From: Thermodesulfovibrio sp. | GTDB lineage: Bacteria > Nitrospirota > Thermodesulfovibrionia > Thermodesulfovibrionales > Thermodesulfovibrionaceae | Length of the DNA: 64,000 nt | Direction of reading: 5' to 3' | NCBI GenBank assembly: GCA_020725335.1 | Contig: DYFF01000003.1 | Coordinates: forward strand, 101,526-165,525 | Shown here: piece by piece, positions 26,560 through 35,484 of the stretch | How the letters are laid out: the number at the start of each line of letters is the position of its first letter | Position numbering within the stretch: position 1 is the first letter of the stretch | Made by a program: the position numbers and the translations under genes | Notes under the pieces: generated by a model | The model's input: only the letters and a program-made list of their open reading frames with translations | Told to the model about the DNA's origin: nothing | Databases searched by the model: none

Positions 26560-27868
26560 ATTCTCCCTCTAAGGTAAAATCACCATTAGTAATATCCCAC
26601 TTTTCATTTGAAATTTTAAAACCCTTTTCAACAAGTGTATTCTTAAAATCTAAATAAGCTTTCTGTCTCTCAGTAAAACTATAACCTGCGATATTCCCAG
26701 TAATCTTAATCTTTTGTGGCACTTTATTTTCAATGTCAATAGAATTAATCTGAACCTCTTTTATTTTCGAAGCCTCACTTATAGGATAAATAGAACCCCT
26801 AATGTCACCTTCAGAGTTTTTTCTATTCTGCAGATTAATGAAAGGGCTTAAATTTTTCTCAAAATAATTTATTTGCTCCTGCAAAACTAAAAAATCTCTC
26901 TCCTTTAATGCCATCTCATTTCTGTAAAAATTGAGAATTCTCCATTGACCATTAATTTCATTTAAAATATAGAGATTATAAAATAGAAATAAGATAGACG
27001 CTAAAAGGAGGGAACCAATTCCATAGTTGATGTATTTGCTTGTGGATAAATATTTTTTATATTCTGGCAAAAAAAACTCTTTACCTTTAAGTTGGCTTTG
27101 AAATTTAAAAAGACAAAAAGGAATGGTAAGCGCGTTGATATTTTCAGGAATTTCTAAAAAGTCATAGGAGATTGTCAAACCTTCTATTTCTTGCTGTCTT
27201 TCACCTATGAAAATAACCTTTTCAGGTTTTATTCTTAAATTCTGTATAGAATAACTTACAGTCATGTTTATGTTAATAACATCCTCGTCGCCTAAACTCT
27301 CTACAGAACTTTCAAAACTTCTTTGTAAAATAAGTTCCTCACCGTGTAAAACAAAAATATATCTTAACTTGCCTGAAAACAAGCAAATAATCTGGTCATG
27401 TTTAACTAATTCTTCACGAACTTTAAGAAGTTCAATTAGGGGTAAAAAGTTTGGATAAAAGGCTTTTACATTCAACCCTTCAATTATAAGTTTATTAACA
27501 GTGTCAAAGTTCGCTTCATCTAAAAGATAACATCTTACATAAGCTCCGGCAGCACCTTCATAGAGTTTATATATAAATGAGAAATTATGCAGGGCAGGGT
27601 ATCTTTTTCTAATCTCTCCCATAACAATTCCATCCAAAATTTTCTTTTTCTTTAGATTCTTATAGGCAAAGGGCAAATTAAATCTAAAAGTTATAAGATT
27701 TGGAAGAAATTGAGAAATTATAAGTTCTTTTACGCCTTTGTTTCTAACAAATTCGGGCAAATCCTTTAATTCAAACTTATAAAAATTTTCTTCGTTGAGA
27801 GTTTTACCAGTGCTTATATAAACTTGAACATCTGCTCCTTCTATGCTTATGTATGCAGTTTTGCTCAT
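26534..27868 (-). CDS. PilM-PilN fusion-like (GspL/MshI-type) assembly protein
   Basis: 444 aa. Residues 1-265 look like a divergent actin-fold PilM/GspL cytoplasmic domain (AYISIEGADVQVYIS; LLKVREELVKHDQIICLFSGKLRYIFV). A membrane helix (YGIGSLLLASILFLFYNLYI, about 276-297) and a PilN-like coiled coil plus ferredoxin-like region (IKEVQINSIDIENK...ITGNIAGYS) follow. One polypeptide thus joins PilM and PilN roles, as in GspL and MshI. First large gene of the minus-strand pilus operon, 10 nt after a 31-codon ORF. Confidence 0.7.
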   Translation of the reverse strand: MSKTAYISIEGADVQVYISTGKTLNEENFYKFELKDLPEFVRNKGVKELIISQFLPNLITFRFNLPFAYKNLKKKKILDGIVMGEIRKRYPALHNFSFIYKLYEGAAGAYVRCYLLDEANFDTVNKLIIEGLNVKAFYPNFLPLIELLKVREELVKHDQIICLFSGKLRYIFVLHGEELILQRSFESSVESLGDEDVININMTVSYSIQNLRIKPEKVIFIGERQQEIEGLTISYDFLEIPENINALTIPFCLFKFQSQLKGKEFFLPEYKKYLSTSKYINYGIGSLLLASILFLFYNLYILNEINGQWRILNFYRNEMALKERDFLVLQEQINYFEKNLSPFINLQNRKNSEGDIRGSIYPISEASKIKEVQINSIDIENKVPQKIKITGNIAGYSFTERQKAYLDFKNTLVEKGFKISNEKWDITNGDFTLEGEYEARRTLP

Positions 27869-27878
27869 TTTTTACACA

Positions 27879-27974
27879 CTATTTTACTTTATCCTCAAAA
27901 TCTTTTATAATATCATCCTCTTTTAAGTTTAAATTTATCCTCTTTGTTTTGAGATATCTTTCTCTTGTAGTCAT
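27879..27974 (-). CDS. small ORF leading the pilus operon (31 aa)
   Basis: Too short for the ORF track. It has an ATG with SD CGAGGA about 6 nt upstream and encodes MTTRERYLKTKRINLNLKED and a charged tail (31 aa). It ends 10 nt before the PilM/N-like ATG, which has no SD of its own, so translation of the larger gene may depend on it. Strongly charged, no membrane segment. Real protein or leader peptide cannot be told apart from this sequence. Confidence 0.45.
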   Translation of the reverse strand: MTTRERYLKTKRINLNLKEDDIIKDFEDKVK

Positions 27975-28011
27975 CTATATTCCTCGAAAATAAAAGTGTA
28001 ACAATTTCAGT

Positions 28012-28017
28012 ATTATA
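28012..28017 (-). promoter_or_regulatory. -10 box of the pilus assembly operon
   Basis: Perfect TATAAT on the minus strand, about 38 nt before the 31-codon ORF. No good -35 at 16-18 nt was found, so activator dependence is possible. Confidence 0.45.
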
Positions 28018-28026
28018 GCAGATTTT

Positions 28027-28197
28027 TTATCTACTTCTTCTATAAATATAAATCATTAAATAAATCCCACCAGCTATACTTATTCCCATACCTACGAAAG
28101 CTTGAATAAGCATTCTTTCAAAGGTAGCATCAGAAGGAACAGTGAATAAAATTAGATAGCCAACAACAACCAGAATAAGACCAGTGAGTAAAAGCAT
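28027..28197 (-). CDS. small two-helix membrane protein (56 aa)
   Basis: Absent from the ORF track. ATG to TAA encodes MLLLTGLILVVVGYLILFTV, a short polar turn, then a second hydrophobic segment (FVGMGISIAGGIYLMIYIY) and the basic end RRSR. It lies just after the terminator of the pilin gene on the same strand and ends just before the pilus-operon promoter. No clear SD is seen. The regular hairpin topology with positive tail supports a real small membrane protein, perhaps pilus-associated; function unknown. Confidence 0.5.
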   Translation of the reverse strand: MLLLTGLILVVVGYLILFTVPSDATFERMLIQAFVGMGISIAGGIYLMIYIYRRSR

Positions 28198-28202
28198 AAA
28201 TT

Positions 28203-28223
28203 AAAAGGGAGGCAATGCCTCCC
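28203..28223 (-). terminator. terminator of the pilin gene
   Basis: On the minus strand GGGAGGC / GCCTCCC form a perfect 7-bp stem around a 3-nt loop, followed by TTTTAATTT. It lies 7 nt after the pilin stop codon. Confidence 0.85.
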
Positions 28224-28229
28224 TATGGA

Positions 28230-28850
28230 TTAGAAACTCATCCAAATATCTAAGTAACCTGAGGAAGGATAGGCATCACCATTGCATGCTGTTCCAGCGT
28301 ATCTTGCGATTGAACCAGTTGTACACTTTCCATCATCCATGGCTCTATCAATAGCCTCAGCAGCTTGAGTCTCTATATTTCTTAATGTGATCCAGAGTCC
28401 TGAACGGCTTACTCCACCTACAGTATAAGTTCCAGTGAACATATCCATATTACCCCCAAAGGTATGTTTTGGAAGAAGGGTTGCGGGTGTAGCATCTGCC
28501 GGATCTCCACTTATTATGTTTGCATATCTCAAATGTCTCCAAAGATTGCAAGATTCCTCACCAGCAGTATCACAATATCCACCCTCAACAAGTCCATTTC
28601 CGTTACCATTAGGAGATCCAGTCCAACGACTGGAAGCACTCGGATCATCACCAGGATAATAACCATATTTGTCATAATAGGTATAAAATGCTGCTATTGA
28701 TTCTTTAATTTGACTTTGCACTCTTTTTACTTTTGCGTTATAAATCAGCTCCTGTCCTTTTAGCACTGCACCGAGAATGATTCCGATGATTACAAGAACA
28801 ATTGCTAACTCAACAAGGGTAAAACCTTTGTTACTTCTTAGGTGTTTCAT
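28230..28850 (-). CDS. type IV pilin-like major prepilin (MshA/GspG-like)
   Basis: 206 aa. Prepilin signal NKG|FTLVELAIVLVIIGIILG with Glu at +5 and a long N-terminal helix. The globular head has KYGYYPGDDPSASSRW and four later cysteines that could form two disulfides (CDTAGEESC, CTTG...AC). Placed at the head of the assembly genes, with a strong SD (AAAGGAGG) and its own terminator, it is the best candidate for the major pilin. A prepilin peptidase is not in the window. A sigma-54-like element lies upstream. Confidence 0.88.
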   Translation of the reverse strand: MKHLRSNKGFTLVELAIVLVIIGIILGAVLKGQELIYNAKVKRVQSQIKESIAAFYTYYDKYGYYPGDDPSASSRWTGSPNGNGNGLVEGGYCDTAGEESCNLWRHLRYANIISGDPADATPATLLPKHTFGGNMDMFTGTYTVGGVSRSGLWITLRNIETQAAEAIDRAMDDGKCTTGSIARYAGTACNGDAYPSSGYLDIWMSF

Positions 28851-28873
28851 GGCAACTCCTCCTTTTTTTATTT

Positions 28874-28889
28874 ATCAAAATTTTTGCCA
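28874..28889 (-). promoter_or_regulatory. sigma-54-like promoter of the pilin gene (imperfect -12)
   Basis: Minus strand reads TGGCAAAAATTTTGAT: a perfect -24 TGGCA and a -12 TTGA in place of TTGC, at the correct GG-N10 spacing. The predicted start falls just before the SD of the pilin gene. A TTGACA sits 15 nt further upstream but lacks a -10 at sigma-70 spacing. Pilin genes in several bacteria use sigma-54. Confidence 0.4.
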
Positions 28890-29044
28890 CAAACTTTTAT
28901 TTTTTGTCAACTTTTTTCACCCCCTTTTTTTCGTATTAGATTTAAAATCGTCATTTAATTCTAAATAATTTAATGCGTAAATTTGAGAAATTTTTTAGGA
29001 GAAGGTTATTTGCATATTGAAAGATTTAACCTCTAAAAAATTGT

Positions 29045-29050
29045 TATAAT
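29045..29050 (+). promoter_or_regulatory. -10 box of mtnA, predicted leaderless start
   Basis: Perfect TATAAT abuts the first ATG (29051). Seven bases on is the A of the second in-frame ATG (29057). There is no SD for either ATG. The -35 region is poor. Confidence 0.5.
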
Positions 29051-30115
29051 ATGCCTATGCTTGAAGCAATAAAATGGGTAAAGGACAGAGTTTATATTCT
29101 TGAACAAAGACTACTTCCTGAAAAAATTGAATACTTAGAGTGTACTGATTACGAAGAGGTTGCTCTGGCAATTGAAAATTTATCAATAAGAGGAGCGCCT
29201 GCAATTGGAATAGCTGCTGCAATGGGAATTGCTCTTGCCTGTATGAACATAAAGGCTTCAACAGCCAAAGAAATATATGATAAACTAAAGCCTGTTTTTA
29301 ATAGACTTATCAGTACCAGACCCACAGCAGTCAACATAAAATGGGCTATTGAAAGGATGGAAAGACTAATTAAAAACAATCTTAACCTCTCACCTGATAA
29401 GTTAAAAAAGGCCTTAAAAAATGAAGCTATAAAAATTCAAGAGGAAGACATAGAGATAAATAAAAAAATAGGAGAATACGCCCTTCCTCTATTTAAAAAT
29501 GGATGTACTGTGATGACTTATTGCAATGCTGGAGCACTTGCAACAGGTGGATACGGCACTGCAACAGCTCCTATGTATCTTGCAAAAGAAAAGGGTATAA
29601 ATTTCAGGGTAATTGCCTGCGAAACCAGGCCTGTGCTTCAGGGTGCAAGAATAACCTCTTTTGAGCTTTTGCAGGCAGGTATAGATGTTACCCTTATTAC
29701 AGACAACACTGCAGGCGTACTCCTTAAAAAAGGCATGATTGATTTTGTAATATTAGGCACAGACAGAACTGTTAGAAATGGTGATGTCGCAAACAAAATT
29801 GGCACTTACTCTTTAGCAGTGCTCTGCAAGGAAAACAAAGTTCCCTTTTATGTTGCTGCTCCCACTTCAAGCATAGACCTAAGGATCAAATCGGGAGTGC
29901 AAATTCCCATTGAAGAAAGAGACCCAAATGAAGTAACAAAAATAAAAAATGTTCCTATTGCACCAGAAGGTATAAAAGTCATAAACATGGCATTTGATGT
30001 AACTCCGGCAAAATATGTAACTGCAATCATTACTGAAAAAGGAGCTTTCTTGCCTAATCACATTAAATATATAAACAATTCAGAAAAAATAGAAAAACTG
30101 AGGCTTAAACTGTGA
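29051..30115 (+). CDS. mtnA: methylthioribose-1-phosphate isomerase MtnA (or paralogous aldose-1-P isomerase)
   Basis: 354 aa, family length. It isomerises 5-methylthioribose-1-phosphate to the ribulose form in methionine salvage. Signature segments: [29 protein letters not shown] (catalytic Cys), [39 protein letters not shown] (catalytic Asp). The true start may be the ATG two codons later (29057), which coincides with the predicted first transcribed base. No other salvage genes are adjacent; the next gene overlaps by 4 nt. Confidence 0.94.
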   Translation: MPMLEAIKWVKDRVYILEQRLLPEKIEYLECTDYEEVALAIENLSIRGAPAIGIAAAMGIALACMNIKASTAKEIYDKLKPVFNRLISTRPTAVNIKWAIERMERLIKNNLNLSPDKLKKALKNEAIKIQEEDIEINKKIGEYALPLFKNGCTVMTYCNAGALATGGYGTATAPMYLAKEKGINFRVIACETRPVLQGARITSFELLQAGIDVTLITDNTAGVLLKKGMIDFVILGTDRTVRNGDVANKIGTYSLAVLCKENKVPFYVAAPTSSIDLRIKSGVQIPIEERDPNEVTKIKNVPIAPEGIKVINMAFDVTPAKYVTAIITEKGAFLPNHIKYINNSEKIEKLRLKL

Positions 30116-31080
30116 ATTTCAACTCTATATTCAAAGAATACGAAGAAGAATTAAAGGAAGTAGAAAAGGAACTTGCCAATATTTTTCAATCTGAAGCAAC
30201 CTTAATACCCACAATAGGTGCATATATAATAAATTCAGGTGGCAAAAGGCTAAGACCTCTTTTTTTACTTCTCAGTGCTGACCTTGCTGGATATAAAGGG
30301 TACAAAAGAGTCATACTCGCTGCAGTAATAGAAGCACTTCACACCGCCAGTCTTCTACACGATGATGTGGTTGATGAGGCAGAAATACGAAGAGGTAGAA
30401 AGTCTGCTAACAGAATATGGGGTAATCAGGTTGTTGTGCTTCTCGGAGATTACCTCTATGCAAAGGCTCTGCATCTGAGTGTGGCACAGGAAAGTTTACC
30501 GATTATGGAAGCCCTTTCTCGTGCAACTTCTCAAATGGCAGAGGGAGAAATCCTCCAACTTATGAAAGCAGGAGACCCATCGATTACTTTTGAGGACTAT
30601 ATAAAAATAATAACAGGCAAAACTGCTGGACTTATTACTGCAGCCTGCAGAATTGCAGGACTTCTTGCCAATCTACCTCAAGAAAAAATACAAGCTTTAA
30701 CAGACTTCGGACATAACTTGGGTATAGCTTTTCAAATGATAGATGACATTCTTGACTATGTGGCAGAGGAAAAAGATTTGGGTAAAAAATTAGGTAAAGA
30801 CTTAATGGAAGGTAAAATTACCCTTCCCCTTATTGAACTTTTGAAAATGGCTAAGGAAAAGGACGAAATTGTTGAGATTATAAAAGGGGAGAGATTCTCT
30901 GAAGAAAATCTTTCAAAAATTTTATACTATCTAAAAAAATATAATTCCATAGCCTCCTCTATGGAGATAGCAAAAGAATATATTCAAAAAGCAAAAGATG
31001 CAATTATGATATTCCCTCCTTCACCACATAGACAAACTCTTTTTAATATATCCGATTACATTTTACAGAGGAATAAATGA
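30112..31080 (+). CDS. long-chain trans-polyprenyl diphosphate synthase (IspB/HepT type)
   Basis: 322 aa. First aspartate-rich motif [16 protein letters not shown], second motif [11 protein letters not shown], and GGKRLRPLF near the N-terminus, as in trans-isoprenyl diphosphate synthases. Small residues before the first Asp motif suggest a long product such as the menaquinone side chain, but chain length is not certain. GTG start overlaps the mtnA stop (GTGA). It would feed the quinone pool used by the respiratory cytochromes. Confidence 0.93.
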   Translation: MNFNSIFKEYEEELKEVEKELANIFQSEATLIPTIGAYIINSGGKRLRPLFLLLSADLAGYKGYKRVILAAVIEALHTASLLHDDVVDEAEIRRGRKSANRIWGNQVVVLLGDYLYAKALHLSVAQESLPIMEALSRATSQMAEGEILQLMKAGDPSITFEDYIKIITGKTAGLITAACRIAGLLANLPQEKIQALTDFGHNLGIAFQMIDDILDYVAEEKDLGKKLGKDLMEGKITLPLIELLKMAKEKDEIVEIIKGERFSEENLSKILYYLKKYNSIASSMEIAKEYIQKAKDAIMIFPPSPHRQTLFNISDYILQRNK

Positions 31081-31081
31081 C

Positions 31082-31837
31082 ATGGCTTTGATTCTTGTTA
31101 CCAATGATGACGGTTTTTTTTCTAAGGGGATACAAACTGTTGCAGAGGCATTAAAAGAACTTGGTGAAGTTTACATAGTTGCACCAGACAGAGATCGTTC
31201 AGCAGTAAGCCATGCCCTCACAATGCACCGACCTCTTAAAGTCGACTTAATAAAAGAAGGATGCTACAGCGTAAACGGAACACCCACTGATTGCGTGGTT
31301 GTAGGTGTAAAAAAAATCTTACCCCGTGAACCAGACCTTTTAGTGTCAGGTATAAACAAGGGTGCTAATTTAGGTGAAGATGTGACTTATTCAGGGACAG
31401 TATCTGCAGCCATTGAAGGAACTATTCTTGGTGTGCCCTCCTTTGCCATTTCACTTGTTGGAGATAGACCCTTCAAATATGAAACAGCAAGCCATTTTGC
31501 AATCAGACTTGCCAAGTTTATTATTGAAAAAGGTCTTCCACCCGACACTCTTTTAAATGTTAATGTTCCTAATAAAAGCTTGCAAGAAATAAATGGAATA
31601 AAAGTAACAAAGCAGGGAAAAAGGTCCTATGAAAACTCCATTCATGAAATTTATTCACCCTGGGGAGAAAAACAATACTGGATAGGTGGAGGAGTTGTTT
31701 CTTGGCAAAAGATGGAAAACACAGACATTCAGGCAATTATGGAAGGATATGTGTCAGTCACTCCTCTCCATATTGATTTAACCAATCATCAGGCTTTAGA
31801 TTATCTTATAGAAAATGAAATTGAAAAAAGAATATGA
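31082..31837 (+). CDS. surE: 5'/3'-nucleotidase SurE
   Basis: 251 aa. N-terminal LVTNDDGFFSKGI with the acidic metal-binding pair, then APDRDRSAVSHALT, VNGTPTDCVVVG and VSGINKGANLGEDVTYSGTVSAA: an almost complete set of SurE motifs. Survival protein dephosphorylating nucleoside monophosphates. It lies in the same operon as pcm, as in E. coli (surE-pcm), with one flavoprotein gene between. SD AGAGGA is present. Confidence 0.96.
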   Translation: MALILVTNDDGFFSKGIQTVAEALKELGEVYIVAPDRDRSAVSHALTMHRPLKVDLIKEGCYSVNGTPTDCVVVGVKKILPREPDLLVSGINKGANLGEDVTYSGTVSAAIEGTILGVPSFAISLVGDRPFKYETASHFAIRLAKFIIEKGLPPDTLLNVNVPNKSLQEINGIKVTKQGKRSYENSIHEIYSPWGEKQYWIGGGVVSWQKMENTDIQAIMEGYVSVTPLHIDLTNHQALDYLIENEIEKRI

Positions 31838-33200
31838 TGTAATAGTCGTTGGTGCAGGACCTGCAGGAATATTTACAGCCTTAGAAATAATTCAAAACAC
31901 CTCATTAAAAGTTTTAATCATTGAAAAAGGCAAAAGCATTGAAAAAAGAAAATGTCCTATGGAGGAAACGGGAAAGTGCATGGACTGCCCTGTCTGCGAC
32001 ATTATAAGTGGATGGGGAGGTGCTGGTGCTTACAGCGATGGCAAATTGAATTTATCTCCTTCTATCGGAGGATTTTTAGATAAATACATTGATAGGCAAA
32101 AACTCTCAAAAACCATTGATTACGTAGATAAATTATATCTTAAATTTGGTGCTCCAAGTAAAACTTTTGAGCCAGATAGAGAAACTTTTGAAAAAATTAA
32201 AGCCGAGTCAGCCAAAAAAGGACTTCTATTAGTTCCATCAAAAATAAGGCATATTGGCACAGAAAAATGTTTTCATATTCTAAAGGCTATGAAAGAAACT
32301 TTACAAAAAAGAGTTGACTTCCTTTTCAATATATCAGCAAATAGAATAATTGTAGAAAAGGGAAAAGTAAAAGGGATTGAACTTACAAATGGAAATCAGC
32401 TTAAAGCGAAATATGTTGTATTAGCTCCTGGAAGAGGCGGTAGTAAGTGGCTCAGTGAAGAAGCCCAAAGGCTTAAATTAGGAACTGAACTCAATCCTGT
32501 TGATATTGGCGTGAGAGTAGAGGTCTCCGCCTCTATATGTGAAAACCTTACAAGTATTCTTTATGAGCCAAAGTTTATCTATTATTCAAAAACTTTTGAT
32601 GATATGGTAAGAACTTTCTGTGTTAATCCCTACGGTGAAGTTGTGCGAGAAAACATTAATAGTATATGGACTGTAAATGGTCATAGTTACGCAGACAGAA
32701 AAACAGACAACACTAATTTTGCCATCTTATCAAGTACATACTTTACAGAACCCTTCAGAGAACCTATTTTATATGGACAATACATTGCAAGGCTGGCAAA
32801 CTTTCTTGGACAAGGAGTCTTAATTCAGCGACTTGGTGACTTGAAAAAAGGAAGAAGGTCAACCATAGAGAGAATATCCCGCAATCCTGTTAAGCCAACA
32901 CTTAAAGATGCCACGCCTGGAGATTTAAGCTTTGTTTTGCCCTATCGTTATCTTGTAAATATCCTTGAAATGCTTGAAGCTCTTGATAGAATAATGCCTG
33001 GGATAAATTCTCCTCAAACTTTGCTTTATGGAGTAGAGGTGAAACTCTATAGCATGAGACTTAAATTAAACAAATGTCTTGAAACAGAAATAAAAAACCT
33101 CTTTGCTGCTGGCGATGGTGCAGGTATTTCAAGGGGCTTGATTCAAGCCTCAGCATCTGGTATTCTTGTAGCAAGGGAGATAATTAATCGCCATGGATAG
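31815..33200 (+). CDS. FAD-dependent dehydrogenase-like flavoprotein
   Basis: 461 aa. N-terminal dinucleotide-binding loop VIVVGAGPAGIFTALE, then the Cys-rich segment CPMEETGKCMDCPVCDIISGWGGAGAYSDGKL, and a C-terminal FAD motif FAAGDGAGISRGLIQASASG. It resembles the conserved 'NAD(FAD)-utilizing dehydrogenase' proteins of unknown substrate. The CPMEx..CxxCxxC cluster could bind zinc or an Fe-S centre. It overlaps surE by 23 nt and pcm by 8 nt, so it is clearly in their operon. Precise reaction unknown. Confidence 0.75.
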   Translation: MKLKKEYDVIVVGAGPAGIFTALEIIQNTSLKVLIIEKGKSIEKRKCPMEETGKCMDCPVCDIISGWGGAGAYSDGKLNLSPSIGGFLDKYIDRQKLSKTIDYVDKLYLKFGAPSKTFEPDRETFEKIKAESAKKGLLLVPSKIRHIGTEKCFHILKAMKETLQKRVDFLFNISANRIIVEKGKVKGIELTNGNQLKAKYVVLAPGRGGSKWLSEEAQRLKLGTELNPVDIGVRVEVSASICENLTSILYEPKFIYYSKTFDDMVRTFCVNPYGEVVRENINSIWTVNGHSYADRKTDNTNFAILSSTYFTEPFREPILYGQYIARLANFLGQGVLIQRLGDLKKGRRSTIERISRNPVKPTLKDATPGDLSFVLPYRYLVNILEMLEALDRIMPGINSPQTLLYGVEVKLYSMRLKLNKCLETEIKNLFAAGDGAGISRGLIQASASGILVAREIINRHG

Positions 33201-33840
33201 ATACAAAAAATTAAGAGAATGGATGGTTGAAACACAAATTGTTGAAAGAGGGATAAAGGATAAACGCGTTATAGAAGTAATGAAAAAAATCCCGAGACAT
33301 CTATTTGTGCCAGAAGATATTATGGATGATGCTTACGATGACAGAGCGCTACCAATTGGTCATGGTCAGACAATTTCCCAGCCCTATATAGTAGCTTTAA
33401 TGACAGAATTACTTGAGGTTAAAGGAGACGAAAAGGTTCTTGAAATTGGTACAGGTTCAGGATATCAGGCAGCAATTCTTGCAGAACTCGTAAAGGAAGT
33501 TCACACAATTGAAAGAATTGAAGCCCTTGCTGAGGAAGCAAGGAAAAAATTTGAAAAATTAGGCTATAAAAATATCAAAGTTTACATAAAAGACGGCACA
33601 GAAGGGTTACCCCAAGAAGCACCTTTTGACAGAATAATAATAACAGCTGCTACTCCCAAAATTCCCGAACCCCTTATTGCTCAACTTAAAGAAGGGGGTA
33701 TTATCGTTGCTCCTGTCGGTGAAAGATACTCCCAATACATGCTTAAGGCAGAGAAAAAAGAAGGCAAACTTGAAGAACATTATCTAATCCCTGTTGCCTT
33801 TGTTCCACTAATAGGCAAATACGGCTGGCAAGATTCATAA
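33193..33840 (+). CDS. pcm: protein-L-isoaspartate O-methyltransferase Pcm
   Basis: 215 aa. It repairs isoaspartyl damage in proteins using SAM. PRHLFVPEDIMDDAYDDRALPIGHGQTISQP is the classical PIMT start, followed by the SAM loop VLEIGTGSGYQAAILAEL, VHTIERIEALAE and DRIIITAATPKIPEPLI. Paired with surE as in many bacteria; repair of ageing proteins suits a thermophile. Overlaps the flavoprotein gene by 8 nt. Confidence 0.96.
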   Translation: MDRYKKLREWMVETQIVERGIKDKRVIEVMKKIPRHLFVPEDIMDDAYDDRALPIGHGQTISQPYIVALMTELLEVKGDEKVLEIGTGSGYQAAILAELVKEVHTIERIEALAEEARKKFEKLGYKNIKVYIKDGTEGLPQEAPFDRIIITAATPKIPEPLIAQLKEGGIIVAPVGERYSQYMLKAEKKEGKLEEHYLIPVAFVPLIGKYGWQDS

Positions 33841-33951
33841 GTTTGAATAATTTTAGCAATCCCAGTCAATTTAAGTTAAAATATTAAGAGCTATCTTATC
33901 TCTGCCTTGCAGGGCGAATTGCTTTGAACATATATGGAGGAATAGATAAGG

Positions 33952-35484
33952 GTGAATAAAGGTAAGGTTTATCTTGTAGGGGCAGGCCCTGGAGATGCAG
34001 GCTTAATTACTCTAAAGGGTATTAGAGCCATTCAATTGTCTGACTGTATTGTATATGATTTCCACATAAATCCTCGTCTTTTAACCTATGCAAAGGAAGG
34101 TGCCGAATTTGTCTATGCAGGTAAGAGGGGTGGACATCATGAAATGACTCAGGATGAAATAAATGCAGTTTTAGTGCAAAAAGCAAAGGAAGGCAAAAGA
34201 GTATGCAGACTCAAAGGTGGTGACCCCTTTGTTTTTGGTAGAGGTGGAGAGGAAGTAGAGATTCTCCACGAAGAAGGTATAGAGTTTGAGATAATTCCCG
34301 GAATAAGCTCTGTAATTGCTGTTCCTGCTTATGCAGGCATTCCTGTTACCCATAGGAAAGTTTCTTCTGCTTTTACAGTAATCACAGGGAATGAAGACCT
34401 TTCAAAACAAGACAGAATTTTCACCCATATCAGAGCTTCCAATGCAGCTGAAACAATGATTTTTCTGATGTGTGTGCGAAACCTTGAAACAATCACAGTC
34501 AAACTAATTCAGGAAGGACTCAAACCAGAGACTCCCTCTGCTATAATCCGATGGGGGACAAGACCTGAACAAAAGGTATTAACAGCAACAATTTCTGAGA
34601 TTGCCCAGCTTGCAAAGGAGCATAAAATTTCTCCTCCGGCCATTCTTGTAATCGGTGATGTGGTCTCTCTTAGAGAGAAGTTAAACTGGTATGAAAAAAA
34701 GCCACTTCATGGGCATAGAATTCTAATTACAAGACAGTTAACTGAGGAATACCTATCCCTTGAAGACATGGGAGCTGAACTTTTCGTATTTCCTACAATA
34801 GCCTTTTTAGCACCAGAAGATTATACAGAATTAGATAGAGCAATAGAGAAAATTGAAGAATATCAATTTATTGTCTTTCCCTCACCAAGAGGGGTTAAAT
34901 TCTTTTTTGAACGATTTATGACACTTGGCAAAGATATGAGAAACTTAAGAGGGATTTTAATATGTGCAATTGGTCGGGAGACTGCAAAAAGTTTAAGGGA
35001 TTACGGTATAAATGCTGATATAGTTCCTGAGGAATTTAATTCAGAGGCTATGGCAAAAACTATAAGGGAAGAGATTCTTCGCTTCGCTTCGGCTCAAAAT
35101 GAGGGGAAAAGAATTCTTTATCCCCGTTCAGATATTGCATTAAAAGGTTTTGTTGAAGAAATGGAAAAATATGGAATCAAAGTAGATGCACCTATCACAT
35201 ACAGAACAGTAAAACCTACAGAGCATGGGAAAAGACTTGCAAGATTTCTAAGAGAGGGCAAAATAACAATCGCTACCTTTACTTCTCCTTCAAGCTTTAA
35301 TAACTTGATAGATATTCTTAAAGATGATGCCAGAGATATGCTCAAAGAAGTTGTTATTGCTGCAATAGGCAAAACTACTGCAAAGGCAATTGAAGATGCA
35401 GGCTATAAAGTAAACATAATTCCTGAAAAATCAACAATAAAAGACATGGTGGAGGCAATCATAAAATGGGCACAACAGAAATAG
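33952..35484 (+). CDS. fused uroporphyrinogen-III C-methyltransferase / uroporphyrinogen-III synthase (CobA-HemD)
   Basis: 510 aa, two enzymes in one chain. Residues 1-245 are SUMT (VYLVGAGPGDAGLITLKG, CRLKGGDPFVFGRGGEE, PGISSVIAVPAYAGIPVTHR), making precorrin-2 for sirohaem and B12. Residues about 250-510 are HemD (GHRILITRQ, YQFIVFPSPRGVKFFFER, TFTSPSSFNNLIDIL), making uroporphyrinogen III. This fusion is common in Clostridia, delta-proteobacteria and Nitrospirota. GTG start with GGAGG upstream. It overlaps hemY by 19 nt; hemA, hemC and hemB are not in the window. Confidence 0.95.
   Translation: MNKGKVYLVGAGPGDAGLITLKGIRAIQLSDCIVYDFHINPRLLTYAKEGAEFVYAGKRGGHHEMTQDEINAVLVQKAKEGKRVCRLKGGDPFVFGRGGEEVEILHEEGIEFEIIPGISSVIAVPAYAGIPVTHRKVSSAFTVITGNEDLSKQDRIFTHIRASNAAETMIFLMCVRNLETITVKLIQEGLKPETPSAIIRWGTRPEQKVLTATISEIAQLAKEHKISPPAILVIGDVVSLREKLNWYEKKPLHGHRILITRQLTEEYLSLEDMGAELFVFPTIAFLAPEDYTELDRAIEKIEEYQFIVFPSPRGVKFFFERFMTLGKDMRNLRGILICAIGRETAKSLRDYGINADIVPEEFNSEAMAKTIREEILRFASAQNEGKRILYPRSDIALKGFVEEMEKYGIKVDAPITYRTVKPTEHGKRLARFLREGKITIATFTSPSSFNNLIDILKDDARDMLKEVVIAAIGKTTAKAIEDAGYKVNIIPEKSTIKDMVEAIIKWAQQK

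Noticed and set aside
28980-29042. AGGAGAAGG followed by a short TTG ORF upstream of mtnA
   Set aside because: Eight codons only, upstream of the predicted mtnA -10; likely chance or remnant, no independent support.
33841-33951. Possible regulatory RNA before cobA-hemD
   Set aside because: Only a 4-bp hairpin (CTGC-CTT-GCAG) and a weak TAAAAT; no B12-box or other conserved core.
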